Shown here in pieces: positions 1-8,929 of a stretch of 64,000 nt of DNA; positions within the stretch are counted from its first letter, which is position 1; every line of letters starts with the position of its first letter. Source of the stretch: Bacteroidota bacterium (GTDB taxonomy: Bacteria > Bacteroidota > Bacteroidia > 2-12-FULL-35-15); assembly GCA_947504725.1 (NCBI GenBank), contig CANNHN010000002.1, positions 372,001-436,000 of the forward strand, in the 5' to 3' direction. The notes beneath the pieces are model-generated. The model was not told where the DNA came from and made no database searches. It saw only the letters and a program-made list of their open reading frames with translations. A program made the translations under genes and the position numbers.

Positions 1-1287
1 AGAGCGTTTGAAATAAGCGATTTAGATGGGAAAGACTTGATAATAGCAGCAACAGGCGATAGAGCTATAAGTGAATTGATCCGAGCAGAAGCAACAAAGC
101 GAAAAATATTAATCAACGTTGCCGATACGCCAGATTTATGTGATTTCTATTTAGGGTCGATTGTACAAAAAGGAGATTTGAAAATCGCTATTTCTACAAA
201 TGGCAAATCGCCAACCCTTGCAAAACGTTTAAAGGAAGTCTTTAATGAAGCGTTACCTGATGATACTCAGCAAAGCATCGATAATCTTAATAAATTTCGC
301 AATCAATTAAAAGGAGATTTTACAAACAAGGTAAAAAAGCTAAACGAAGCTACTGCTGTGCTGATAGATCAAAAAGAAAATGTTAAGCAGCAGTTTAATA
401 AGCGAATTTTGTTTGTTTCTCTATATGCACTATCTGTTATTGCTTTAATGTTAGTTGGACATTTGTTTTTTACACTTGTCCCGCTAACAACCATTGGCAG
501 CTATTTTTCAAGTTTAGCATCAAGTGTTGACGCTACCATTTTACTTTATATTTTGGGTGGATTTGTTGCTCAAATGATTGATGGGGCATTGGGAATGGCA
601 TATGGAGTAAGCGTTACAACATTTTTATTGAGTTTGGGAATTCCTTCAATAACTCCAGCTGTGGCGAGTGCGAGTATGCATGCATCAGAAGTTTTTTCTA
701 CGGGAACATCTTCTTTAGTTTACATGCGTTATAAAAACGTCAACAATAAATTATTTAAAACTCTTTTAATCCCAGGAGCTTTAGGAGCAATAGCTGGTGC
801 CTTTGCAATTTCTTATATTAGTAAAGACTACGTTAATTATGTAAAGCCGTTCGTTTCGATTTACACTTTATTCTTGGGAGTATTAATTGTTCGTAAAGCA
901 TTAAACTTGCATATTAAAACTCGTAAAAAGTTTAAAAGGATTAAACCCGTTGCTTTAGTAGGCGGATTCCTTGACTCTGTTGGAGGTGGTGGTTGGGGTC
1001 CAATTGTTACAACAACTCTAATTGCCGGAGGAAGAAATTTTAAATATGCAATAGGTTCTTCGCATGTTGCCAAATTTTTTGTGGCACTTATAAGCACTGT
1101 TACATTTGTTTCAATTATAGGATTGAGCCATTGGCAAATTATTTTCGGATTAGTTATTGGAAGTATGATTGCTGCGCCCATTTCTATTTATGTATCAACA
1201 AAAATTTCAAACAAATGGGGATTAATTTTAGTTGGGATGCTTGTAATAATAGTTAGTTTTAAAACTTTAATTTTTGCTTTTTTATAA
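1..1287 (+). CDS. Precorrin-2 dehydrogenase-like domain fused to TSUP (TauE/SafE) permease, 5' partial
   Basis: The reading frame is open to the first base of the window (RAFEISDLDGKDLIIAATGD...), so the ORF-track TTG start at 37 is not real and the gene begins upstream. The N-terminal part matches the CysG/Met8 NAD-dependent precorrin-2 dehydrogenase/sirohydrochlorin ferrochelatase domain, including NVAD (position of the catalytic Asp) and AISTNGKSPTLAK. A short charged linker follows, then about eight membrane segments with the duplicated glycine-rich TSUP signatures (GGFVAQMIDGALGMAYG and GGFLDSVGGGGWGP). TSUP proteins move sulfite, sulfate or sulfonates. Siroheme is the cofactor of sulfite reductase and cysH follows directly, so a role in assimilatory sulfur metabolism is likely. 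The transported substrate is inferred from context. Confidence 0.85.
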   Translation, partial: RAFEISDLDGKDLIIAATGDRAISELIRAEATKRKILINVADTPDLCDFYLGSIVQKGDLKIAISTNGKSPTLAKRLKEVFNEALPDDTQQSIDNLNKFRNQLKGDFTNKVKKLNEATAVLIDQKENVKQQFNKRILFVSLYALSVIALMLVGHLFFTLVPLTTIGSYFSSLASSVDATILLYILGGFVAQMIDGALGMAYGVSVTTFLLSLGIPSITPAVASASMHASEVFSTGTSSLVYMRYKNVNNKLFKTLLIPGALGAIAGAFAISYISKDYVNYVKPFVSIYTLFLGVLIVRKALNLHIKTRKKFKRIKPVALVGGFLDSVGGGGWGPIVTTTLIAGGRNFKYAIGSSHVAKFFVALISTVTFVSIIGLSHWQIIFGLVIGSMIAAPISIYVSTKISNKWGLILVGMLVIIVSFKTLIFAFL

Positions 1288-1291
1288 TAAA

Positions 1292-1939
1292 ATGAATCTA
1301 GAAGAGCTAAATAAAAAGTATTTGTTGCTTAGTCCAGAAGATCGTATTCACGAGCTTTACAAAGATTTTGGTAAAGTATTGTTTACATCATCTTTTGGAA
1401 CAACTTCAGCTTTTTTATTGCATTTGTTTCATAAAGTAAAACCAAACGAAACCATTTATTTTTTAGACACTACCTATCATTTTAATGAAACGATTGAATA
1501 CAAAGAGAACTTGACTCAGCTGTTGAATTTGAAAGTAATAGATGTAAAGCCAGAAGTTTGGAAAAACAACTTTACGAATCAAGATAGAACGTGGAACTCT
1601 GACCCCGACTTGTGTTGCTCGATTAATAAAGTGGAACCAATTGAAAAGATAAAAGTGAATTTTGATGTCTGGGTATCTGGATTAATGACATCGCAAACTA
1701 CTCATCGTCAGAACTTAAAAGTGTTTGAACTGAAAGAAGACATTGTTAAGTTTTATCCATTGATAGATCAAAACGAAAAAATTGCTAAGGAATATATTGC
1801 TCAGCACAATCTCCCACAGCACCCCTTGCTTTCGCAAGGATACAGTTCTGTCGGCTGTTTTCACTGCACTGTGGCCGGCAAAGGGCGAAGCGGAAGATGG
1901 GTAAACAAATCAAAAACGGAGTGCGGATTGCATTTGTAA
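1292..1939 (+). CDS. cysH: Phosphoadenylyl/adenylyl-sulfate reductase
   Basis: This 215-residue protein reduces APS or PAPS to sulfite in sulfate assimilation. The ATG at 1292 is preferred over the TTG at 1274, which overlaps the upstream gene. Visible signatures are SSFGTTSAFLLHL (nucleotide-binding region), a CC pair (DLCCSINK), a later CFHC pair and the C-terminal ECGLHL catalytic cysteine motif. The CC...CxxC set is what APS-type reductases use to hold a [4Fe-4S] cluster, so APS is the likelier substrate. The start lies 5 nt after the siroheme/TSUP gene, indicating one operon. Confidence 0.92.
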   Translation: MNLEELNKKYLLLSPEDRIHELYKDFGKVLFTSSFGTTSAFLLHLFHKVKPNETIYFLDTTYHFNETIEYKENLTQLLNLKVIDVKPEVWKNNFTNQDRTWNSDPDLCCSINKVEPIEKIKVNFDVWVSGLMTSQTTHRQNLKVFELKEDIVKFYPLIDQNEKIAKEYIAQHNLPQHPLLSQGYSSVGCFHCTVAGKGRSGRWVNKSKTECGLHL

Positions 1940-1962
1940 AGGAATCAATTACTAATAAATAG

Positions 1963-1978
1963 CTCAATTTAGATTGAG
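1963..1978 (+). other. Small hairpin between cysH and hom
   Basis: CTCAAT-TTAG-ATTGAG is a perfect 6-bp stem with a 4-nt loop in the 98-nt cysH-hom spacer. It has no downstream T-run, so it is not a typical terminator. It could be a processing or attenuation element; function unknown. Confidence 0.35.
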
Positions 1979-2037
1979 TAACTATAAAGCAAAAACTATT
2001 TTCGCAACGAAAAAATTAAAAGAAAAGAATTAAGATT

Positions 2038-3243
2038 ATGGGAAACAAAAATATTACAATAGGATTATTTGGTTTTGGCTGCGTTGGACAAGGATTGTAC
2101 GATGTATTAAATCATTCGCAAGGACTTAAAGCTACGATTGAAAAAATATGTGTGAAAGACAAAAACAAAAAAAGAAAAATTGACGCAACTTTTTTTACAT
2201 ATGATAGAGAAGAAATTCTAAAACGCGACAACTTAAATGTAATTGTTGAGTTAATCGACAATGCAGACGAAGCTTTTTCTATCGTTAAGGATGCAATGAA
2301 CAATGGAGTTAGCGTGGTAACTGCGAACAAAAAGATGTTGGCAGAAAATTTCAAAGAATTATATGAACTACAAGAAAAAAACAATGTTGCGCTAATCTAT
2401 GAAGGCTCCGCTGGTGGAAGTATTCCCATCATCCGTAATCTGGAAGAATATTACGATAATGAGTTGTTGAGCAGTGTAAAAGGAATTTTAAATGGAACAT
2501 GTAATTACATTCTGACCCGTATGGAGTTGGAGAATAAAGATTACGGAGACGTTTTGAAAGATGCACAGTTAAATGGTTTCGCAGAAAGTGACCCATGGCT
2601 GGATGTCGCTGGATTTGATACTAAATTTAAAACATTATTATTAACAGTTCACGCTTTCGGAATTGTTTTAACACCAGATGATATTTTCAATACAGGAATT
2701 CAAAATGTGAGTTACGATGATATTTTGTATGCAAAACAAAGAGGTTTACGTATTAAGATGCTTGGTGTCTCACAAAAAGTAGGAGATAAATTCAGAGCGT
2801 ACTCCATTCCTCATTTCGTAGATAGAGAAAGTGAACTATTCAATGTTTTGTATGAATACAATGCGGTAGAAGTAGAAGGAGCGTTTTCTTGTAAACAAAC
2901 ATTTGTTGGAAAAGGAGCGGGCAGTCATCCGACTGGAAGTGCTGTATTATCAGACATTTCTGCATTAACATACGATTATAAATATGCGTACAAAAAGCTC
3001 AAAAAAGCATTGAGTGGGAACAATAAAATTGAAGATGGAATCAAACAAATCGAATACGATTTCCCAATCAAGTTATACATCCGTTTTCAAAACAGAGAAG
3101 AGCTCAAAGATCTAGAAATCCTTTCTATTGAAGAAGAATATAAGTCTACAAACACCAATTACATCATTGCGAATGTTAACTTCAATTCATTGTTCAATAT
3201 CTTTAACAAGAGAGAAAATAAGTTGTTTATCTGCGCAATTTAA
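2038..3243 (+). CDS. hom: Homoserine dehydrogenase
   Basis: This 401-residue monofunctional enzyme reduces aspartate semialdehyde to homoserine, the branch point to methionine and threonine. The N-terminus has the dinucleotide-binding GFGCVGQG motif. ANKKMLAEN, GSAGGSIPIIRNL and ILNGTCNYILTRM are family signatures, and DPWLDVAGFDTKFK contains the catalytic Asp/Lys region. No aspartokinase domain is fused to it. The last 60 residues could be a diverged ACT-like or family-specific tail. It follows the sulfur-assimilation genes, so it probably supplies homoserine for methionine synthesis alongside sulfide production. Confidence 0.93.
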   Translation: MGNKNITIGLFGFGCVGQGLYDVLNHSQGLKATIEKICVKDKNKKRKIDATFFTYDREEILKRDNLNVIVELIDNADEAFSIVKDAMNNGVSVVTANKKMLAENFKELYELQEKNNVALIYEGSAGGSIPIIRNLEEYYDNELLSSVKGILNGTCNYILTRMELENKDYGDVLKDAQLNGFAESDPWLDVAGFDTKFKTLLLTVHAFGIVLTPDDIFNTGIQNVSYDDILYAKQRGLRIKMLGVSQKVGDKFRAYSIPHFVDRESELFNVLYEYNAVEVEGAFSCKQTFVGKGAGSHPTGSAVLSDISALTYDYKYAYKKLKKALSGNNKIEDGIKQIEYDFPIKLYIRFQNREELKDLEILSIEEEYKSTNTNYIIANVNFNSLFNIFNKRENKLFICAI

Positions 3244-3267
3244 GATTATAGAGCCCCATTAGAAAAC

Positions 3268-3350
3268 GTCATCCCGTGCTGCGACACGGGATCTCTCGGA
3301 ATTGAGTAGTGTTATCATCCGGCAGATCCCGTGTCGTGGCACGGGATGAC
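3268..3350. repeat. Palindromic intergenic repeat pair (GTCATCCCGTG... type)
   Basis: Two 26-nt units (3268-3293 and 3325-3350) are reverse complements with 2 mismatches, and each is itself an imperfect palindrome (ATCCCGTG...CACGGGAT). The pair can fold into one long stem between hom and the TonB-receptor gene. A related copy lies at 25356-25383. It looks like a dispersed REP-type element and may also act as a transcript end for hom. Confidence 0.7.
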
Positions 3351-3435
3351 CGTAATCAGGATGGTCTCACCTCCTTGTAATCGTAACATTAACATTCGAT
3401 TGTCGAATGATCAAACCAACAAGTGCTTTAATTAG

Positions 3436-3443
3436 TACTTTTG
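3436..3443 (+). promoter_or_regulatory. -7 promoter box of the TonB-receptor gene
   Basis: TACTTTTG matches the Bacteroidota TAnnTTTG -7 element 22 nt before the GTG start. No TTTG -33 box is visible at the usual distance. Confidence 0.5.
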
Positions 3444-3465
3444 TTTTGAAACAATTGAATCCCCA

Positions 3466-5946
3466 GTGTTAGTTAAAAAAACGATATTCTTTAGTTGTCT
3501 TATTTTCTTTTCAGGAATCCTTGTGTCTCAAAACAAGCAATTCCCAGAAGGAGGAGGTCCTCCTGCAATTGGCAAAATTAAAGGAGTAATTGTTGATGAC
3601 AAAAACAAACAAGCAGTAGAGTTTGCAACAGTTGCTTTGTTTAAGCTAAAAGACTCTGCTTTGGCTGGTGGAATGGTTGCAGGTAGTAAAGGGGATTTTT
3701 TACTTTCTGAACTTCCTTTTGGGCGCTATTTCTTAAAAATAAATTTTATAGGTTACAAGCAATTTATAATTGATTCTATTTCTATTCGTCCGAAGCAAAT
3801 GGAAATTGATCTAGGTCAAATAAAATTGAAAAGCACTTCTGAGCAACTTACTGAAGTAGAAGTCACTTCTGAGAAAAGTACAATTCAGCTTGGAATCGAC
3901 AGAAAAATTTTCAATGTCGAAAAGAGTATTATTAGTGAAGGAGGTTCTGCAAGTGACGTTTTACAGAGTATTCCAAGTATCTCAGTTGACATTGATGGAA
4001 ACATTAGTATGCGTGGAAGCGGGAATGTAGTTGTATTAATTGACGGAAAACCATCCGGATTAACAGGCTCAAGCAGAGCTGCCATTTTGCAGCAAATTCC
4101 AGCTAGTAGTATCGAAAGTATTGAATTGATTACAAATCCTTCTGCAAAATATGACCCAGATGGGATGTCGGGAATCATTAATGTGATTACTAAAAAGAAT
4201 AAGCTGAATGGGTTTAATGGCTCCGTTACAGTTGGAGCAGGTACTGGAGATAAATACAATGCTGCTGCAACCATTAGCTATCGTAATTCAAAGGTGAATG
4301 TTTATGCTAATTATGGTTTTCGCTCTAATAATAGGACTGGTGGCGGAAATACTTATCGCCAGAATTTTTTAAGTGATACAACATTCTTTTTACGACAAGA
4401 TTTTAATTCGCTGAACAAAAGTATTTCTCACAATGTAAAAGGGGGAGTCGATTTTTATTTGAATGATAAAAATACAATTGGAGTATCAGTACTTTATAAT
4501 ATTGGAGATGATGCGAGCAACGAAGTGGTGAATTATTTTGAAGCAGATAATAATGATGTTACTTCAGCAAGTTATTCCCGAGACATAGTAACGAGTGATA
4601 CTCCAACCAACATCGATTACAATTTGAATTATAGAAAAACATTTACTAAACCCAAACAAGAATTGATTTTTGATGTTACTTATTCAGATGCTGCTGGAAC
4701 AAGAAATGAAAATTATACAGAAAGAAATTACACATTGAAATACGAACCGAAAAACACAACACCATTCAAACAAAAAACAGAAACGGTTTCTAAAAACAAC
4801 ATTATTACAGCTCAGTTAGACTATGTGCAACCACTAAAAAATAATATGAAGTGGGAGATGGGTGGCAAAACAACCTTGAGGACAATTGGAAGTGATTTTG
4901 CATCCAACATGTTTGATTATGTTTCCAAAGATTATTTTTTAGATACCATTACTAGCAACAATTTTGTTTATACGGAAGATGTGTATGCCGCATATTCTAC
5001 GCTTTCTGGTAACATTAAAAAATTTGGATATCAATTAGGATTGCGAGCCGAACAAGCAAACACAACTTCTAATCTAATTACTACGGAAGAAGAATTCACA
5101 AACAACTATTTTAAATTATTCCCTTCTCTTCATTTGTCCCAAAAATTAAAAAAAGAACAAGAGCTACAACTTAGTTATAGCAGAAGGATAAACAGACCCA
5201 ATACCAGAAATTTAAATCCCTTTAAAGAACTTTCAGATCCATATAATATTCGATATGGAAACCCTTACTTACAACCAGAGTTTATTAACTCCTACGAGTT
5301 GAGTTATATGAAATATTTTCCAAAAGGAGTATTAACCGCAACTGCATATTTTCGTCAAACAGATGGAGTTATTCAGAGATACAAAATTATTTCGGATAGC
5401 ACCATTTCGTATATCACCTTTATTAATCTAGATAAGTCTCAGTCGTACGGATTGGAGCTCATTATAAAATCAGACATTACTAAATGGTGGAACATTACAT
5501 TTAGTGCAAATGGTTTCCAAACAAAAATTGATGGAGGAGCACAAGCTGATTTACAAAATGAAAATTTAAGTTATATCGTCAAGTTGTTGTCTAACATGCG
5601 AGTTTGGAAAAATTTTGATATTCAGTTTACAGCCAACTATACTGGTCCGATGGCTACATTGCAAGGAGAAATGAAATCTCAATTTGTGATGGATTTAGGA
5701 TTGAAGAAAGAAATTTTCAAAAATGCGAGCTTAAGTTTAAACATTACAGATTTAACAGACGCCCGCAGATTTCAAATTGTAGGAAATAACGACCCCGCAT
5801 TTTATCAAGAGATGAATCGCAAACGAGAATCAAGAATCGCGACTTTAACATTCAACTACCGTTTTGGGAAAATGTCAGAAACAAGAAAATCTCGCCCTGA
5901 AAGACAAAACAACGGATTTGAAGGTGGTGGTGATATGGGCATGTAG
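3466..5946 (+). CDS. TonB-dependent receptor / outer-membrane beta-barrel family protein
   Basis: This 826-residue protein has a GTG start followed by a signal peptide (KKTIFFSCLIFFSGILVSQ). Residues about 35-130 form a carboxypeptidase-regulatory-like domain (GKIKGVIVDDKNKQAVEFATV). A plug domain follows (SDVLQSIPSISVDIDGNISMRGS, VLIDGKPSGL, IELITNPSAKYDPDGMSGIINVITKK), and the rest is a beta barrel rich in aromatic strands. It resembles the OMP_b-brl_3 group rather than the siderophore receptors. Its ligand cannot be told from the sequence. It ends 46 nt before the histidine-kinase start, but that gene has its own promoter-like box inside the spacer. Confidence 0.85.
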   Translation: MLVKKTIFFSCLIFFSGILVSQNKQFPEGGGPPAIGKIKGVIVDDKNKQAVEFATVALFKLKDSALAGGMVAGSKGDFLLSELPFGRYFLKINFIGYKQFIIDSISIRPKQMEIDLGQIKLKSTSEQLTEVEVTSEKSTIQLGIDRKIFNVEKSIISEGGSASDVLQSIPSISVDIDGNISMRGSGNVVVLIDGKPSGLTGSSRAAILQQIPASSIESIELITNPSAKYDPDGMSGIINVITKKNKLNGFNGSVTVGAGTGDKYNAAATISYRNSKVNVYANYGFRSNNRTGGGNTYRQNFLSDTTFFLRQDFNSLNKSISHNVKGGVDFYLNDKNTIGVSVLYNIGDDASNEVVNYFEADNNDVTSASYSRDIVTSDTPTNIDYNLNYRKTFTKPKQELIFDVTYSDAAGTRNENYTERNYTLKYEPKNTTPFKQKTETVSKNNIITAQLDYVQPLKNNMKWEMGGKTTLRTIGSDFASNMFDYVSKDYFLDTITSNNFVYTEDVYAAYSTLSGNIKKFGYQLGLRAEQANTTSNLITTEEEFTNNYFKLFPSLHLSQKLKKEQELQLSYSRRINRPNTRNLNPFKELSDPYNIRYGNPYLQPEFINSYELSYMKYFPKGVLTATAYFRQTDGVIQRYKIISDSTISYITFINLDKSQSYGLELIIKSDITKWWNITFSANGFQTKIDGGAQADLQNENLSYIVKLLSNMRVWKNFDIQFTANYTGPMATLQGEMKSQFVMDLGLKKEIFKNASLSLNITDLTDARRFQIVGNNDPAFYQEMNRKRESRIATLTFNYRFGKMSETRKSRPERQNNGFEGGGDMGM

Positions 5947-5980
5947 TTTTTTCTTTTTATTGCTCGTGTCAAAAATAAAT

Positions 5981-5988
5981 TATCTTCG
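5981..5988 (+). promoter_or_regulatory. -7 box (TATCTTCG) abutting the kinase start codon
   Basis: TATCTTCG differs at one position from TAnnTTTG and ends 4 nt before the ATG at 5993. Transcription would begin at or next to the A of the start codon, giving a leaderless mRNA. Confidence 0.5.
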
Positions 5989-5992
5989 TGCA

Positions 5993-8854
5993 ATGAAATT
6001 TCATCTTTTAGTCGTTGCATTCTTATTAAGTATCCAATCTCTTTTTGCTCAACAACCTGCCTATTTTTTTCTTGGAGAAAATGAATTTGAAGGCATTCAA
6101 ATCTATGATGTTATTCAAGACAATGAATTAAACTACTGGTTTGCCACAGATCAAGGTTTTTACAAATACAACAGTTATTCCTTTGAAAAAATTGATTGTG
6201 CAGAGATGAAGGGGTTATCTGCTTTCGGCTTTGTTAAGAATCATGATGGAGTTATTTTTTGTTACAACTTAAATAGTCAAATCATTAAAATAGAAAAAAG
6301 CAATTGCTCCATTTTTTATGAACTAAAAGATTCAGAAAGATCTAGCGATGTTTATCTCTCAATTACTACAAACAACTATTTACTGGTTTTGTCAAAAACA
6401 GCGTTGCTTTTTGACCACAAAGGCGAAAAAGTAAATATTGGATTCGCGCCACCAAATTATTATAGTTTCCCTTTTATTACAGAATCGGGAATAACGCTTT
6501 CTCACTTAGCAGACAGAGATTCTTTGTTTGTGCTCGAAAACAATAAAATTAGATTTGCTCCTCTGTTAGTCGAATCCGAGCAAATTGTTGGCGTACTTAC
6601 TTTTTTTAAATTGGACAAGTTGACCTATGCTATAAGTACAGCCACTAAAGAAATTTATTCTTTTAATGAAAAAACATTTCAATTAAAAAAAATTGTTGAT
6701 GGACCAACATTTAATAGCAAAGAGTTTTTACGGTTTTATAATGTAAATAACCAATTGTGGATAGCGGGAACAAGAACTGGGGTGAGTTATATTGAAAAAA
6801 TAATTGGAAACGTATTCCCAAAAGAATTGTATTCGGATTATTTGATTTCTGATGTATACAAGGATAGTGAAGGGAATATGTTGTTAAGCACTTTTAATCA
6901 TGGAGTGCTTGTTATTCCAAATTTTGATATTCCAGATGTTTTACCATCTCTTGATAACCAATCGGTGGTGAGCATTGAACAGGATAATGATTTTGGAATA
7001 TTGATGGGGACATTGCAAGGACAATTACTTTCGTTTAAAAATAATCAATATAAAGTACTATCAAATAGCGGAAGCAGACCTTTGCAGTCGTTGTTCAGTT
7101 GGCCCAATTTTCCTTATATCATATTTGATGATGGTCAGGTAAAAGCATACAATAAGAAAACAGGAAATATAGTAGTCGTCTTAGCCGGGTCATTAAAGGA
7201 TGCTACTTTGATGAATGAGGAAAGCGTTTGTTTGGCTCTCAATACCAGTATCTGTAAAATTACTATTGAAAGTAACGACTCATTTAAAAAGGAACTTTCT
7301 TCATCATTTAAAATTCGTACTTATTCAATAGAAAAGGCCCCATCAACAAACAGTCTTTTTGTTGCAACTTCCAGTGGACTAAAAATTTTAAAAGAAAATT
7401 TGTTTGTTGAAGATGCAAAGTTTATGAATGAAATAATGTTTGCTAATGATATTTCACTTGATTCGAAATCAGTTTATGTTTCTACAAAAAACAGAGGAAT
7501 TATCGTTTTTCAAGATGATGTAGCCATTCAACAAATTGTTACTAGACTAAACCAAAAAAACATTGAAATACACAAACTGATTGTTTATAAAAATAATCTT
7601 TATACCCTTTCATCAGAGGGGTTTGTTGTGTTTGATAAAAATGGCCAAGTTTTAATTCAATTAAATAAAGTGCAAGGTTTTTCTACCAATAGAATATTTG
7701 ATTTTGAAATTATTGACAATGAAATTTGGATCAGCCACTCAAATGGGATACAAAAATTAGCCATTTCACAATTAAAAAACAATACAGAAAAGCCCTTGCT
7801 TCGACTTGCGAAAATCGAGGTGAATGATTTTGAAATTGATGACATATCCAAGTTCAGTGAATTTGACAACGATCAAAGAAAATTCCGTTTCACTGTTTCT
7901 TCTCCAACTTTACGTAATAAAGAAAATATAAAATATCATTACAAACTTATTGGTTACGAAAACGAATGGGTAGTAGGAAATTATACAAATAACGAAATTC
8001 TTTACAATGCTCTAGGTCCAGGCAATTACACATTTGTAATTAAAGTAGAAAACCGAGGAAAATACAGCACCCCTATTTCATATTCTTTTTCAATTTTATC
8101 TCCAATCTATTTGAGATGGTGGTTTATTATTGGAATCGGTCTAATTGTAGTTTTTATTATCATTTTGATATATCAATATCAGCTCAATACCCAACGTAAA
8201 AAATCGGAAATGATTAACGAACTTAATCTTTCTAAGCTTACTGCAATTCAGTCTCAAATGAATCCCCATTTTATTTTTAATGCATTAAATTCAATTCAGG
8301 ATTTGGTCTTAAAAGGAGACATTGATAATTCATATACTTTCATTACAAAGTTTTCCAACTTAGTTAGACGAACATTAAATTATTCAGATAAAGATTTTGT
8401 TGATTTTGAACAAGAAATTAAATTGTTAGAATTGTATCTGTCTTTAGAAAAGCTCAGATTTAAAAAGGAGTTAGATTATACAATAACGATTGATAACAAA
8501 GCGGATATAATGATTCCACCATTGTTAGTACAACCATTTATTGAAAACGCACTGGTGCACGGGTTGCTTCACAAAGAAGGGAATAAAAAATTGTCAATTC
8601 ATTTTAGAATGGAAGAATCATTGGTTTGTATAATTGAAGACAATGGAGTTGGAAGGGAAAAGGCGAAAGCTATCAAAATCAGACAGCGTTCTGAACATGA
8701 ATCATTTTCTGGTAAAGCCATCCAAAAACGATTTGAAATACTTAGTAGTGTATTGAATAGTAGATTCGGATATGAATACGAAGATTTAGTTGAAAACGGA
8801 TTGCCATCAGGAACAAGAGTAACCTTGACAATACCAGTAAAACATAAATTTTAA
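5993..8854 (+). CDS. LytS-type sensor histidine kinase with propeller and Y_Y_Y domains
   Basis: The ORF track begins at 5864, but the ATG at 5993 gives a clean signal peptide (MKFHLLVVAFLLSIQSLFAQ) and 953 residues. The N-terminal ~590 residues form a periplasmic beta-propeller-like sensor, followed by a Y_Y_Y domain (KYHYKLIGYENEWVVGN, GPGNYTFVIKV). One membrane helix (WWFIIGIGLIVVFIIILI) follows at about 710-730. The cytoplasmic His_kinase domain has QMNPHFIFNALNS with the phospho-acceptor His, then an ATPase domain (PPLLVQPFIENALVHG, IIEDNGVGR). This family pairs with LytTR regulators, and such a gene follows 75 nt downstream, so the two form a two-component system. Confidence 0.9.
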   Translation: MKFHLLVVAFLLSIQSLFAQQPAYFFLGENEFEGIQIYDVIQDNELNYWFATDQGFYKYNSYSFEKIDCAEMKGLSAFGFVKNHDGVIFCYNLNSQIIKIEKSNCSIFYELKDSERSSDVYLSITTNNYLLVLSKTALLFDHKGEKVNIGFAPPNYYSFPFITESGITLSHLADRDSLFVLENNKIRFAPLLVESEQIVGVLTFFKLDKLTYAISTATKEIYSFNEKTFQLKKIVDGPTFNSKEFLRFYNVNNQLWIAGTRTGVSYIEKIIGNVFPKELYSDYLISDVYKDSEGNMLLSTFNHGVLVIPNFDIPDVLPSLDNQSVVSIEQDNDFGILMGTLQGQLLSFKNNQYKVLSNSGSRPLQSLFSWPNFPYIIFDDGQVKAYNKKTGNIVVVLAGSLKDATLMNEESVCLALNTSICKITIESNDSFKKELSSSFKIRTYSIEKAPSTNSLFVATSSGLKILKENLFVEDAKFMNEIMFANDISLDSKSVYVSTKNRGIIVFQDDVAIQQIVTRLNQKNIEIHKLIVYKNNLYTLSSEGFVVFDKNGQVLIQLNKVQGFSTNRIFDFEIIDNEIWISHSNGIQKLAISQLKNNTEKPLLRLAKIEVNDFEIDDISKFSEFDNDQRKFRFTVSSPTLRNKENIKYHYKLIGYENEWVVGNYTNNEILYNALGPGNYTFVIKVENRGKYSTPISYSFSILSPIYLRWWFIIGIGLIVVFIIILIYQYQLNTQRKKSEMINELNLSKLTAIQSQMNPHFIFNALNSIQDLVLKGDIDNSYTFITKFSNLVRRTLNYSDKDFVDFEQEIKLLELYLSLEKLRFKKELDYTITIDNKADIMIPPLLVQPFIENALVHGLLHKEGNKKLSIHFRMEESLVCIIEDNGVGREKAKAIKIRQRSEHESFSGKAIQKRFEILSSVLNSRFGYEYEDLVENGLPSGTRVTLTIPVKHKF

Positions 8855-8857
8855 GCT

Positions 8858-8887
8858 ATTCCTAAAAGAAATAGGTTGATTCCTAAA
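8858..8887 (+). promoter_or_regulatory. Candidate LytTR binding site (two 9-bp direct repeats)
   Basis: ATTCCTAAA occurs at 8858-8866 and again at 8879-8887, start-to-start 21 nt. LytTR-domain regulators are known to bind 9-bp direct repeats separated by 12-13 bp. The pair ends 30 nt before the -7 box of the LytTR gene, a sensible activator position and a sign of autoregulation. Confidence 0.6.
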
Positions 8888-8916
8888 TTTAACATAAGAA
8901 GAACAAAAATGTAAGT

Positions 8917-8924
8917 TAGCTTTG
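8917..8924 (+). promoter_or_regulatory. -7 box of the LytTR regulator gene
   Basis: TAGCTTTG fits TAnnTTTG and ends 5 nt before the ATG at 8930, so the transcript is probably leaderless. No -33 TTTG is obvious, consistent with dependence on an activator at 8858-8887. Confidence 0.6.
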
Positions 8925-8929
8925 TACGA

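Noticed and set aside
1940-2037. SAM riboswitch or other known leader before homoserine dehydrogenase
   Set aside because: The gap is only 98 nt and shows one 6-bp hairpin without the conserved core of any riboswitch I know.
3244-3465. A hidden coding gene between hom and the TonB receptor gene
   Set aside because: The GC-rich patch is the palindromic repeat pair and no frame of useful length crosses it.
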